Part shown: positions 54,140 through 62,938 of the stretch, one piece after another | How the letters are laid out: every line of letters begins with the position of its first letter | How positions within the stretch are numbered: the stretch's first letter is position 1 | Assembly (NCBI RefSeq): GCF_021390515.1 | Contig: NZ_JAJUXI010000003.1 | Location: 186,001 to 250,000 of the forward strand | Source: Dyadobacter sp. CY326 | GTDB lineage: Bacteria; Bacteroidota; Bacteroidia; Cytophagales; Spirosomataceae | Direction: 5' to 3' | DNA length: 64,000 bases | Made by a program: the position numbers and the translations under genes | Notes under the pieces: model-generated | Told to the model about the DNA's origin: nothing | What the model saw: only the letters and a program-made list of their open reading frames with translations | Database searches by the model: none

Positions 54140-54332
54140 ATGTAAGTGCGCTGAGGAAATGGTTTACAACGGCTTTTTTGTAGATTTAAGGGCAATCAAA
54201 AGTGAAATATTATATGAATGACACTTTTATTATTTATTAAAAGTATTAAACATATTATACATTAATAAGTAAATATAATGTATTATATGTTAAGGCTGTT
54301 GAGTATTTATTAAAAGTTGTTTTTATTTCATA

Positions 54333-54391
54333 AGAATTAAATATAAGACTTGCTAAGTCTCGAAGACTTAGCAAGTCTTATATTTAATTCT
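54333..54391. repeat. REP-like palindrome, copy 3 (with 28-base arms)
   Basis: Arms 54333-54360 and 54364-54391 pair perfectly around CGA. The centre carries ACTTGCTAAGTCT, the same core as the two copies around the RAYT. The outer 13 bases (AGAATTAAATATA) differ from those of copy 2, yet pair perfectly. It lies 43 bases before the S9 peptidase start codon. Confidence 0.88.
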
Positions 54392-54434
54392 CGCATGTTG
54401 TTTCCATATTTCCCTAATCTTAAATCACTCCATT

Positions 54435-56579
54435 ATGCGAATCATTTTACCGTTTTTAGCTGTTATCATTTTTTCCTGTAACCAAAATAAAGAAGTGAAC
54501 GAAGCATATCAATGGCCCGAAGCAACACCTCCCGTGGCAGAAAAGAAAGACCATGAGACTGGCATGCATGGCGACAAGCGCAATGACGAATATTATTGGA
54601 TGGCTGATTTTTTCAGCAAAGGCCCGGACAGCAATAAAGTTGTCGATTATCTGAAAGCGGAAAACGCATACACGGATCAGATGATGGAAGGGACCAAGAA
54701 ATTTCAGGAAGATCTTTTTGCTGAAATGAAAGGCAGAATTAAGGAAAAGGATGAGTCGGTTCCCGTGTTCAGCAATGGTTACTGGTATTATACAAGAAGC
54801 GAAGAGGGGCAGCAGTATTTTAAATATTGCCGGAAAAAGGGAACGTTGGAGGCAAAGGAAGAAATGCTTTTGGACGTAGACAAACTGGCAGAAGGGCATC
54901 CATATTATTCGGCAGTGGGTTTCAACATTAGCCCGGATAACAAGCTGCTTGCTTACGGCGTGGACACGGTGTCGAGACGTCAATACACGATTTACATTAA
55001 AAATCTTGAAACAGGAGAATTGTTTAAAGACGCAATTTTCCCGGCCAGCGGCGGTTCGGAATGGGGGAATGATAACAAGACATTGTTTTACACGGCGACC
55101 AATCCAAAAACTTTGCTGAGTGAAAAGATCAAACGACACACACTTGGCGCGGACAGCAAAAAGGATGTGGTCGTTTACGCGGAAAAGGACAACAGCAATT
55201 ACATTGGCGTGGGCAAAACCAAATCGGAGAAATACATTATCATCGCTTCTTCGGCCACAATGTCCTCAGAATACAGGATTCTGGATGCAGACAAGCCGGA
55301 AGGAGAATTTGCCGTTTTCCAGCCGCGTATAAAAGATGTGCTTTATGACATTGAGCATCACGACGACAAGTTCTTGATTGTTACCAACAAGGATGCGCTT
55401 AATTTCAAACTGATGGAAACGCCTTTGAACAAAACGGGCGTCGAGAACTGGAAAGAGGTGATTCCAACGCGAAAAGACGTGTTATTGGAAGGAATTGATG
55501 TTTTTAAGGATTTTCTGGTCGTTACCGAGCGGAAAAATGGCTTGCTGCAATTGCGCATTCAAAATGTGAAGAACAAAACAGAGCATTATGTGGACTTTGG
55601 CGAGCCTGCGTATGCTGCTTATGCGAGCTCTAATCCTGAGTTTAACACGACCAATCTGCGTTACGTTTACACTTCGCTCACCACGCCGAATTCTGTGTAT
55701 GATTATAACATGGAAACCAAGAAGAAGGAGCTCAAAAAGCGCCAGGAAATTGTGGGCGGCTACGATCCGGAAAAATATGTGACGGAGCGGCTTTATGCGG
55801 AATCCCGCGATGGCGTGAAAGTGCCGATCTCGGTTGTATACAAAAAGGGAACTGAAAAAAGTGAAAAAACGCCATTGCTTTTGTACGCATATGGATCATA
55901 TGGCAATAGCATGGACGCAAGTTTTAGCAGCACAAGGTTGAGCCTGCTTGACCGGGGATTCATTTACGCGATTGCGCACGTGCGTGGCGGGCAGGAAATG
56001 GGCCGGCAATGGTATGAAGACGGAAAGCTTTTGAAGAAAAAGAACACATTCTTCGACTTTATCGACTGCGCTGAATATCTGATCAAGCAAAAATACACTT
56101 CGTCTGCACATTTATACGCGGAGGGCGGAAGCGCGGGCGGTCTGCTCATGGGCGCGATTTCTAACCTCAGACCGGAACTTTGGCGAGGCATCATTGCCGA
56201 CGTGCCTTTTGTGGATGTGGTGACAACCATGCTTGATGAGACCATTCCGCTGACAACCAATGAGTTCGACGAATGGGGTAATCCGAAAAACAAGGAATAT
56301 TATACGTTCATGAAAACTTATTCGCCATATGACAATGTGGAGAAGAAAGCTTACCCCAATATGCTTGTGACCACTGGCCTGCACGACAGCCAGGTTCAGT
56401 ATTTCGAGCCGGCAAAGTGGGTTGCGAGACTTAGAACGCACAAAACAGACAAGAATGTGCTGCTTTTAAAAACCAATATGGAAGCAGGTCATGGCGGCGC
56501 CTCGGGCAGATTTGAATATTTGAAAGAAGTGGCCTTGCAGTTCGCGTTCATGTTTGCGCTGGAAGGAATTAAGGAGTAA
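54435..56579 (+). CDS. S9-family serine peptidase (oligopeptidase B-like), lipoprotein
   Basis: This 714-residue protein starts with a short signal peptide ending in a lipobox-like IIFSC (Cys15), so it may be lipid-anchored in the envelope, which is unusual for cytoplasmic oligopeptidase B. The N-terminal part (about 60-430) is a beta-propeller that limits substrate size. The catalytic domain (about 440-714) has the Ser566 nucleophile in EGGSAGGLLMG, the Asp in LVTTGLHDSQV, and the His in EAGHGGASGR. Members cut peptides of fewer than about 30 residues, often after basic residues. It is transcribed alone, 43 bases after the REP-like hairpin. Confidence 0.92.
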   Translation: MRIILPFLAVIIFSCNQNKEVNEAYQWPEATPPVAEKKDHETGMHGDKRNDEYYWMADFFSKGPDSNKVVDYLKAENAYTDQMMEGTKKFQEDLFAEMKGRIKEKDESVPVFSNGYWYYTRSEEGQQYFKYCRKKGTLEAKEEMLLDVDKLAEGHPYYSAVGFNISPDNKLLAYGVDTVSRRQYTIYIKNLETGELFKDAIFPASGGSEWGNDNKTLFYTATNPKTLLSEKIKRHTLGADSKKDVVVYAEKDNSNYIGVGKTKSEKYIIIASSATMSSEYRILDADKPEGEFAVFQPRIKDVLYDIEHHDDKFLIVTNKDALNFKLMETPLNKTGVENWKEVIPTRKDVLLEGIDVFKDFLVVTERKNGLLQLRIQNVKNKTEHYVDFGEPAYAAYASSNPEFNTTNLRYVYTSLTTPNSVYDYNMETKKKELKKRQEIVGGYDPEKYVTERLYAESRDGVKVPISVVYKKGTEKSEKTPLLLYAYGSYGNSMDASFSSTRLSLLDRGFIYAIAHVRGGQEMGRQWYEDGKLLKKKNTFFDFIDCAEYLIKQKYTSSAHLYAEGGSAGGLLMGAISNLRPELWRGIIADVPFVDVVTTMLDETIPLTTNEFDEWGNPKNKEYYTFMKTYSPYDNVEKKAYPNMLVTTGLHDSQVQYFEPAKWVARLRTHKTDKNVLLLKTNMEAGHGGASGRFEYLKEVALQFAFMFALEGIKE

Positions 56580-56584
56580 AAGCG

Positions 56585-56616
56585 TTGCCAGCCCGGCCCG
56601 GGCGCCGGGCTGACAA
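56585..56616. terminator. GC-rich hairpin between S9 peptidase and metY
   Basis: Arms of 13 bases with one mismatch (56585-56597 and 56604-56616, core CAGCCCGGC/GCCGGGCTG) around a 6-base loop, between two convergent genes. No strong T-run follows on the plus strand. Confidence 0.65.
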
Positions 56617-56623
56617 CTTAATT

Positions 56624-57922
<1,299 letters not shown>

Positions 57923-57940
57923 TTAAAAGTGGATGGATAT

Positions 57941-57948
57941 CAAATGTA
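57941..57948 (-). promoter_or_regulatory. -7 element before metY
   Basis: TACATTTG on the minus strand is a perfect TAnnTTTG match, 30 bases before the metY ATG. The -33 position is not clear. Confidence 0.35.
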
Positions 57949-58067
57949 TGAATTATAATATTTAGCATATAGAAATTGTAGTCTTTTATCAGAGACATAT
58001 TTTCTATCATTTTACCAATATAATGCATTGCATAATTACAAACCAAACCGACTTATTGAACGACGGT

Positions 58068-58604
58068 TCACAAAATCAATGCTAACAAATTGTCACACTG
58101 CTGTTTCAGCGCATGCAATGTTGGCTCGTCCGCAATTTGCTGTTCAGAACCGATCTTCATTTTAATGTTGGGAATGGAAAGTGCGCTCGCTTCATTGCGG
58201 CGCGTTCCAAGCGCGGTAAGTGTGAGCAGGAGCGAGGCAAGGGCTTTATCACCGCCACTATTGAGCGGAGAAGCGCTGATTGCGGAGACAGGTTTGTCAT
58301 TGAACTCACCCGTTGCAACGGTCCAGTCCAATCCATTTTTCAATGTGCCTGGCACACCAAATGCATATTCGGGCGTGCAAATGATTACACCATCCGCATC
58401 CAGAATTGCTTGTTTAAACCTCGTTACGCCCTCGGTTTCCGGAATCCCCGGACTAAAATGCGGCATCTCGTCCAGGCCTTCAAATATTTCGAGCTCCGCA
58501 TGCGCTGGAAGGAGGTTGCGCATGGTTTTCAGGATGAGCGTGTTTGTTGAATCGGCGCGAAGACTGCCTGATATGCCCAGCAGTTTGATTGTTTTCACTA
58601 TCAT
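58068..58604 (-). CDS. NADPH-dependent FMN reductase-type flavoprotein
   Basis: This 178-residue protein is a flavodoxin-fold reductase: LGISGSLRADSTNTLILKTM (phosphate-binding GSLR), CTPEYAFGVPGTLKNGLDW (flavin-contacting) and ASPLNSGGDKA. Such enzymes reduce FMN or quinones with NAD(P)H in the cytoplasm. Its start codon overlaps the stop codon of the WYL regulator (ATGA). It is the last gene of an apparent three-gene operon with an LLM oxidoreductase and a WYL regulator, and could supply reduced FMN to the LLM enzyme. Confidence 0.9.
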   Translation of the reverse strand: MIVKTIKLLGISGSLRADSTNTLILKTMRNLLPAHAELEIFEGLDEMPHFSPGIPETEGVTRFKQAILDADGVIICTPEYAFGVPGTLKNGLDWTVATGEFNDKPVSAISASPLNSGGDKALASLLLTLTALGTRRNEASALSIPNIKMKIGSEQQIADEPTLHALKQQCDNLLALIL

Positions 58605-59542
58605 AATTTTGCTGAAATATCAACGAGCAGGCGTTTCACAATGTCCTTTAATGATTCCGGTTCCAATATGCAGGCGCTTGCCGCGAGCATCAAATACCAA
58701 CGCGCAAATCCTTCAAAAGAAGCGCTGAGGAAACTCATTTCGACGCCGTCGTCGGTCACGATCTCAGATACAAATCCGTAATAATAGCGCTGATTATGAA
58801 TGTATTGCGCCTGTCTTTTATCAATCTTAATGCGGATCAAGCGCAGATTTTGCGTATCCCAGGCATGTGACAGGAAGTCTTTCAGTGGCGCATGCTTGTG
58901 CTGGAAATCTTTTTCAGTCAGCTCTATTTGCAGAATGCGGTCGGAGCGGAAGTTGCGGTAATTGTTGCGTAAATGGCAATAGGCAATGGTGTACCAATAA
59001 TCGTTTTCGTGGTAAATGCCGACTGGCTCAATTACCCGCTCCGTAAGATCCTGAACGCTTAGCGAGCTGTATTTAATCTTCGAAATCTTCTTTTCCGTAA
59101 TGCTTTTCAGCAAAACATCCAGCGTGTTGCTGTTTTCAGCATAAAATGGCTTTGCCGACTGCCTTACTTCAATGTGGTTTTCCAGGTGTTCAACCATTGA
59201 TTTCTCGCTGCTCCGCAACACTGCCTTGATCTTGAACATGGCAGACTGATATTGCGACTGCGTAGAAAGGTCGGTGAATTTTGCCATCAACTTTTCGGCG
59301 GTGATGAAAGTGCGCGCTTCCTCTTTCGTAAACATAACAGGAGGCAGGCGATAGCCATCCATGATCGAATAACCCACACCTGCCTCCCCAATGATCGGCA
59401 CGCCCGCTTCTGCCAACGAGCTGATATCTCTGTATACGGTCCGCAAACTGATTTCAAACCGCTCTGCGAGATCCTGAGCCTTTACAATCTTGCGCGATTG
59501 CAACTGAATTAATATGGCAGTAATGCGATCAAAACGGTTCAT
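58601..59542 (-). CDS. WYL-domain transcriptional regulator with N-terminal HTH
   Basis: This 313-residue protein has an N-terminal winged helix-turn-helix of the HTH_11/DeoR style (about 1-60: DLAERFEISLRTVYRDISSL), followed by a middle region and a WYL-type domain (about 135-215: VIEPVGIYHENDYWYTIAYCHLRNNYRNFRSDRI). YafY-like members act as transcriptional regulators that respond to nucleic-acid or small-molecule ligands. It sits between an LLM oxidoreductase (36 bases before) and an FMN reductase (4-base overlap), whose expression it may control. Confidence 0.9.
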   Translation of the reverse strand: MNRFDRITAILIQLQSRKIVKAQDLAERFEISLRTVYRDISSLAEAGVPIIGEAGVGYSIMDGYRLPPVMFTKEEARTFITAEKLMAKFTDLSTQSQYQSAMFKIKAVLRSSEKSMVEHLENHIEVRQSAKPFYAENSNTLDVLLKSITEKKISKIKYSSLSVQDLTERVIEPVGIYHENDYWYTIAYCHLRNNYRNFRSDRILQIELTEKDFQHKHAPLKDFLSHAWDTQNLRLIRIKIDKRQAQYIHNQRYYYGFVSEIVTDDGVEMSFLSASFEGFARWYLMLAASACILEPESLKDIVKRLLVDISAKL

Positions 59543-59578
59543 TTGTGACGGGCTAACGGATTCGTCACAAAAATAGCC

Positions 59579-60592
59579 TTATTGAACCGTTTCTCTCAAA
59601 TTAAATGCCTCGGAAATTAGCTCAAATGACTTGATTCGATCTTCATTGCTGTCAGACATAGTGGAAAGGATAATTTCGTCCACACCGAAGTCTGCGGCCA
59701 GCTTGGTAAGTTGTTCCTTTACATCTTCTTTCGTTCCGGAGACGATTCTGCCGCTGTTGTAACGGATTCTTTCGAGCTCGCCAGCCGTGAATTGATAATT
59801 TTTGACAGTCGCTGCATCCGGAAATGGTCCAAATTTACCTTTTTCAAATTCGACGAGAATGTAATCCATCATCTTGCGCATTTCAAGCGCCTTTTCCTCC
59901 GTTTCACCGCAAAGCACAAACACCGAAAGAACGGCGTGCGGCTCGGGATTCTGATCGGATGGGCGGAAGTTCTTGCGGTAAGTTTCAATAACATCCGGGC
60001 GAACAAAGCCGTTGATAAATTTGGCAACGGCCAATTTAAGTCCAAAACGCGCTGCTATGTTGCTGCTGCCGCCGCTCGAACTCAATATCCATTGCTCAGG
60101 AATTGTAGCCGATTGGGGAGAAGCATAAATAAATCCGCGTTCTGTTCCTGCTGTGTCTCTAAAAAAGTGCTGCAAATGATCCAGTTGGCGCAGATAACTG
60201 CTCTCACTGAAATCATTGGAAGGGTTCAATACGGATGAAGTAACGCGATCAGTCCCTGGCGCACGCCCCATTCCAAGGTCAATGCGGCCCGGAAACAGCG
60301 TTTCAAGCATTCTAAAATTTTCGGCAACTTTCAATGCGCTATGATTAGGCAGCATAATGCCGCCGGAACCAACGCGGATGTGAGACGTTGCATCGGCAAT
60401 CTTCACCATGAGCACTTCTGGTGTGGAGCCGGCAATAAATGTAGAGTTATGGTGTTCCGAAACCCAAAACCTGCTGTATCCAAGATCTTCTGCCAGGATG
60501 GCTGTGGCAATGGTTTCATTGATGGCGTCGCGCACAGTTGCGCCTTGCCTTACGACGGATTGGTCTAGTATTCCTAATTTTATATGATCCAT
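59579..60592 (-). CDS. LLM-class flavin-dependent oxidoreductase
   Basis: From the ATG at 60592 (MDHIKLGILDQSVV) this is a 337-residue protein; upstream residues in frame lack family similarity. The TIM-barrel luciferase-like fold is shown by GILDQS, AEDLGYSRFWVSEHH, VGSGGIMLPNHSALKVAENFRML and GRIDLGMGRAPG. The family uses reduced flavin, commonly FMNH2, for monooxygenation or dehydrogenation of small molecules; the substrate is unknown. It begins a minus-strand operon with a WYL regulator and an FMN reductase, a plausible two-component flavin system. Confidence 0.92.
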   Translation of the reverse strand: MDHIKLGILDQSVVRQGATVRDAINETIATAILAEDLGYSRFWVSEHHNSTFIAGSTPEVLMVKIADATSHIRVGSGGIMLPNHSALKVAENFRMLETLFPGRIDLGMGRAPGTDRVTSSVLNPSNDFSESSYLRQLDHLQHFFRDTAGTERGFIYASPQSATIPEQWILSSSGGSSNIAARFGLKLAVAKFINGFVRPDVIETYRKNFRPSDQNPEPHAVLSVFVLCGETEEKALEMRKMMDYILVEFEKGKFGPFPDAATVKNYQFTAGELERIRYNSGRIVSGTKEDVKEQLTKLAADFGVDEIILSTMSDSNEDRIKSFELISEAFNLRETVQ

Positions 60593-60729
60593 GCTCGTGT
60601 TCTCTATTTGTGTGAACAACAACAGCTTTGGCATTTGTATTCCCTGTAAATGGATAAAAAAGTGCTTCCCTGCCGTATACTGCCATTTCTTGCATCATCA
60701 TTAGAGACGGAGATGTCTCATTAACAGGG

Positions 60730-61167
60730 TTATAGCACGCGTTCCCAGTAAGTGGTCCTGCCTAGGAGGGGAATGCCAACATAACCACGAACTTCCATTT
60801 TTTCGTTGCGCAGCTTGATCAGGCAGTTGTAAGTTTTGCCACTTTTGGGATCATACATTTTGCCTTCGTCCCAAAGTCCGTCACTAAAAATGAAGTTTTT
60901 CAGCAAATCAATGTTTAACATGCTGCGGGTTCGAAGTTTCTCATTCGTATTATTAACGTCCTTCTTAGGCGTCAGGCCATCAGCTTCCAGCAAATCAAGC
61001 GACCAAACTAGTTTGCCTGCATACTGATTTCCCGTCTTGTAGATTTCAATGCGGGTATCTTTTTCTTCATTAACCCATTCTCCCAAAATCTTGTCGGCAG
61101 CTCCATTCTGAGCGAAGCTGGTAAAGAATATAAATACGAAAAATATTGTAAAAGTAATTTTGGTCAT
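60730..61167 (-). CDS. DUF2147-family exported protein
   Basis: This 145-residue protein has a signal peptide ending near SFAQ (about 20). The mature part has the DUF2147 pattern: ILGEWVNEEKDTRIEIYKTGNQYAGKLVW, followed by DGLWDEGKMYDPKSGKTYNCLIKLR and MEVRGYVGIPLLGRTTYWERV. The fold is a small beta barrel, probably periplasmic or in the outer membrane; its function is not known. It is transcribed alone. Confidence 0.85.
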   Translation of the reverse strand: MTKITFTIFFVFIFFTSFAQNGAADKILGEWVNEEKDTRIEIYKTGNQYAGKLVWSLDLLEADGLTPKKDVNNTNEKLRTRSMLNIDLLKNFIFSDGLWDEGKMYDPKSGKTYNCLIKLRNEKMEVRGYVGIPLLGRTTYWERVL

Positions 61168-61648
61168 TCGTGAAATTTTAAAAAATGGCGTTGCTAAGCG
61201 CTCCTGGCATCTGGAAATTGTTCAATAACTGAAATGATTCGAAGTAAACTGTAAAAAAGCTATAAAAATCCTAATCAGCCAGTATGCAGTTTATACGCAT
61301 TTATCTATTAACGTTTATTAATCTAACAATGATAGAATTCAATTCTTACGATGTTAGATTCTTAGAATGGCTTTGGCATCAGGAATAAGTTATAAATATA
61401 CTTGCGGGTCTATCGCACAATATACAACACTTCGCCCAAAAGCAATGCTGAATTATTCCAAGAGGCTCTTGCAGGCTTTGCGGTTCCTAATCTATGGATT
61501 TCGTAAAAAATGCTAGTCCTATAAGCGCTTGTAGAACATTGTTTACAAAAGTCGTGCTTCCTGTCATTTACAATTATTTTACGCGAATTAATTCTAGAAT
61601 TAATTCCTTTTGTAATTTTATTCGCATAACAACCAGCCTTTATATCAC
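61168..61648. other. 481-base divergent intergenic region with palindromes
   Basis: This AT-rich gap separates DUF2147 from the GAF kinase. It holds an inverted pair AATCTAACA/TGTTAGATT (about 61320-61360) and a perfect 22-base palindrome at 61585-61606. No gene or RNA was recognised. Confidence 0.55.
61568..61615. promoter_or_regulatory. Nested palindrome upstream of the GAF kinase
   Basis: A perfect 22-base palindrome (61585-61606, centre TCTAGA, arms GAATTAATTC) is enclosed by TTACAA (61568-61573) and TTGTAA (61610-61615). It lies 43 bases before the GTG start. Operator function is a guess. Confidence 0.4.
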
Positions 61649-62875
61649 GTGCCAGAAAATTTGCCTCCGATTCCCGATAATGAAATGCAAAGGTTGCTAA
61701 CCCTTTCAGATTTTGACATTGATTACTCAGATCACCAGGGAACATTCAAGGATCTCGCCAAGCTCGCCGCAAAAGTCACCGGCACAACCATTTCGCTAGT
61801 CAATCTGATCGATTCACTGACGCAGTGGACAATTTCCAACTTTGGGCTTGACCTTGATCAAATGCTTCGCGAAGATTCGGTTTGTCAATACACGATTATG
61901 GAACCAGAATCTTTCGAAGTGGCTGATCTTTCGGAGGATAATCGGTTTAAAGATAAATTTTACGTTACGGGCGACCCAAAGGTTCGTTATTATTATGGAG
62001 TGCCGTTAAAAACGAGCGGCGGCATGCATATAGGCGCATTGTGCGTGTTGGATCGGGAACGCAGGACACTTGATCCTGAGAAGATTGAGCTGATGAAGAT
62101 TATTGCGGACGAGATCGTAAGTCGATTAAAAACCTATAAAGTGCTCGAAACGCTCCGTGCAAAGCTCAATGATGCAAAGCAAACGCAGAAAAAAGTAGCG
62201 CATGACATTCGCGGCCCGCTTGGCGGCATTGTAGGACTAGCACAAATCATTCGGGATCAGGGAGATAGCAATCAAATGGACGAAGTGCTTGAATTTGCAA
62301 ACCTGATCCATAAAAGCGGTAATTCCATTCTTGACCTTGCGGAAGAAATTCTGGAATCGCATAAGGAGAAAAAGATTTCGGGGCAGTCTAATGGCCAGGA
62401 TAAGAACCGGTTTGATTTGATCATGTTCAAAGACAAACTCGTAAAACTCTACGGTCCGCAGGCGGTTCATAAAAACATTACATTTTACGTCAATACGAGT
62501 CCGTTAACCGAACACATTCCTGTGTCTAAGAGCAAATTGCTTCAAATAACAGGAAATCTGATCTCCAATGCGATCAAGTTTACGCCTCCGGGGGGTTCCG
62601 TGACAGTTGATCTTCAACTCATTATCAACCCGGATGTGCCAACCTTGCAAATTGCAGTTATCGACACAGGCGTTGGCATGCCGGAAGAGAGCAGGCAAGC
62701 CATTTTGTCCGGCAGTGCAACATCGACAGGCGGGACAGTGGGTGAACAAGGATTTGGTTTTGGGCTGGCGCTTGTTAAACACCTGGTTGACAGCCTGGAT
62801 GGCAATATGGTCATTGAATCCGTTATTGGCGAAGGCACGACTTTCGAGGTTAACTTGCCGCAGCACATTTACTAG
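61649..62875 (+). CDS. GAF-domain sensor histidine kinase
   Basis: This 408-residue soluble kinase uses a GTG start. The N-terminal GAF domain (about 15-160) has SLVNLIDSLTQWTISNFGLD, SVCQYTIMEPESFEVADLSED and YYGVPLKTSGGMHIGALCVLD. The HisKA region has the phospho-His in KKVAHDIRGPLGGIVGLAQII and the HATPase has the N box (GNLISNAIKF), DTGVGMP and GFGFGLALVKH. GAF domains bind small ligands or sense redox or light; the ligand here is not known. There is no membrane segment. A cognate regulator is not present nearby. Confidence 0.92.
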   Translation: MPENLPPIPDNEMQRLLTLSDFDIDYSDHQGTFKDLAKLAAKVTGTTISLVNLIDSLTQWTISNFGLDLDQMLREDSVCQYTIMEPESFEVADLSEDNRFKDKFYVTGDPKVRYYYGVPLKTSGGMHIGALCVLDRERRTLDPEKIELMKIIADEIVSRLKTYKVLETLRAKLNDAKQTQKKVAHDIRGPLGGIVGLAQIIRDQGDSNQMDEVLEFANLIHKSGNSILDLAEEILESHKEKKISGQSNGQDKNRFDLIMFKDKLVKLYGPQAVHKNITFYVNTSPLTEHIPVSKSKLLQITGNLISNAIKFTPPGGSVTVDLQLIINPDVPTLQIAVIDTGVGMPEESRQAILSGSATSTGGTVGEQGFGFGLALVKHLVDSLDGNMVIESVIGEGTTFEVNLPQHIY

Positions 62876-62892
62876 CTTGGGCCTGAAAGGAG

Positions 62893-62938
62893 GTTTTCCC
62901 AGTGCATCCGAATATTGGGTTATGCATTCCGGGAAAAC
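62893..62938. terminator. Imperfect hairpin between convergent GAF kinase and antiporter genes
   Basis: GTTTTCCC (62893-62900) pairs with GGGAAAAC (62931-62938), with further pairing of TGCAT and ATGCA inside. The right arm lies within the 3' end of the antiporter gene. Confidence 0.4.

Larger units (their letters stand above)
54110..54434. other. AT-rich divergent region upstream of polA and the S9 peptidase gene
   Basis: This 325-base gap holds a polA -7 element, a 14-base direct repeat TATTTATTAAAAGT (54231-54244 and 54304-54317), an inverted pair ATACATTA/TAATGTAT (54257-54264 and 54276-54283) and a perfect 28-base-arm REP-like hairpin (54333-54391). No RNA gene was recognised. Confidence 0.6.
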
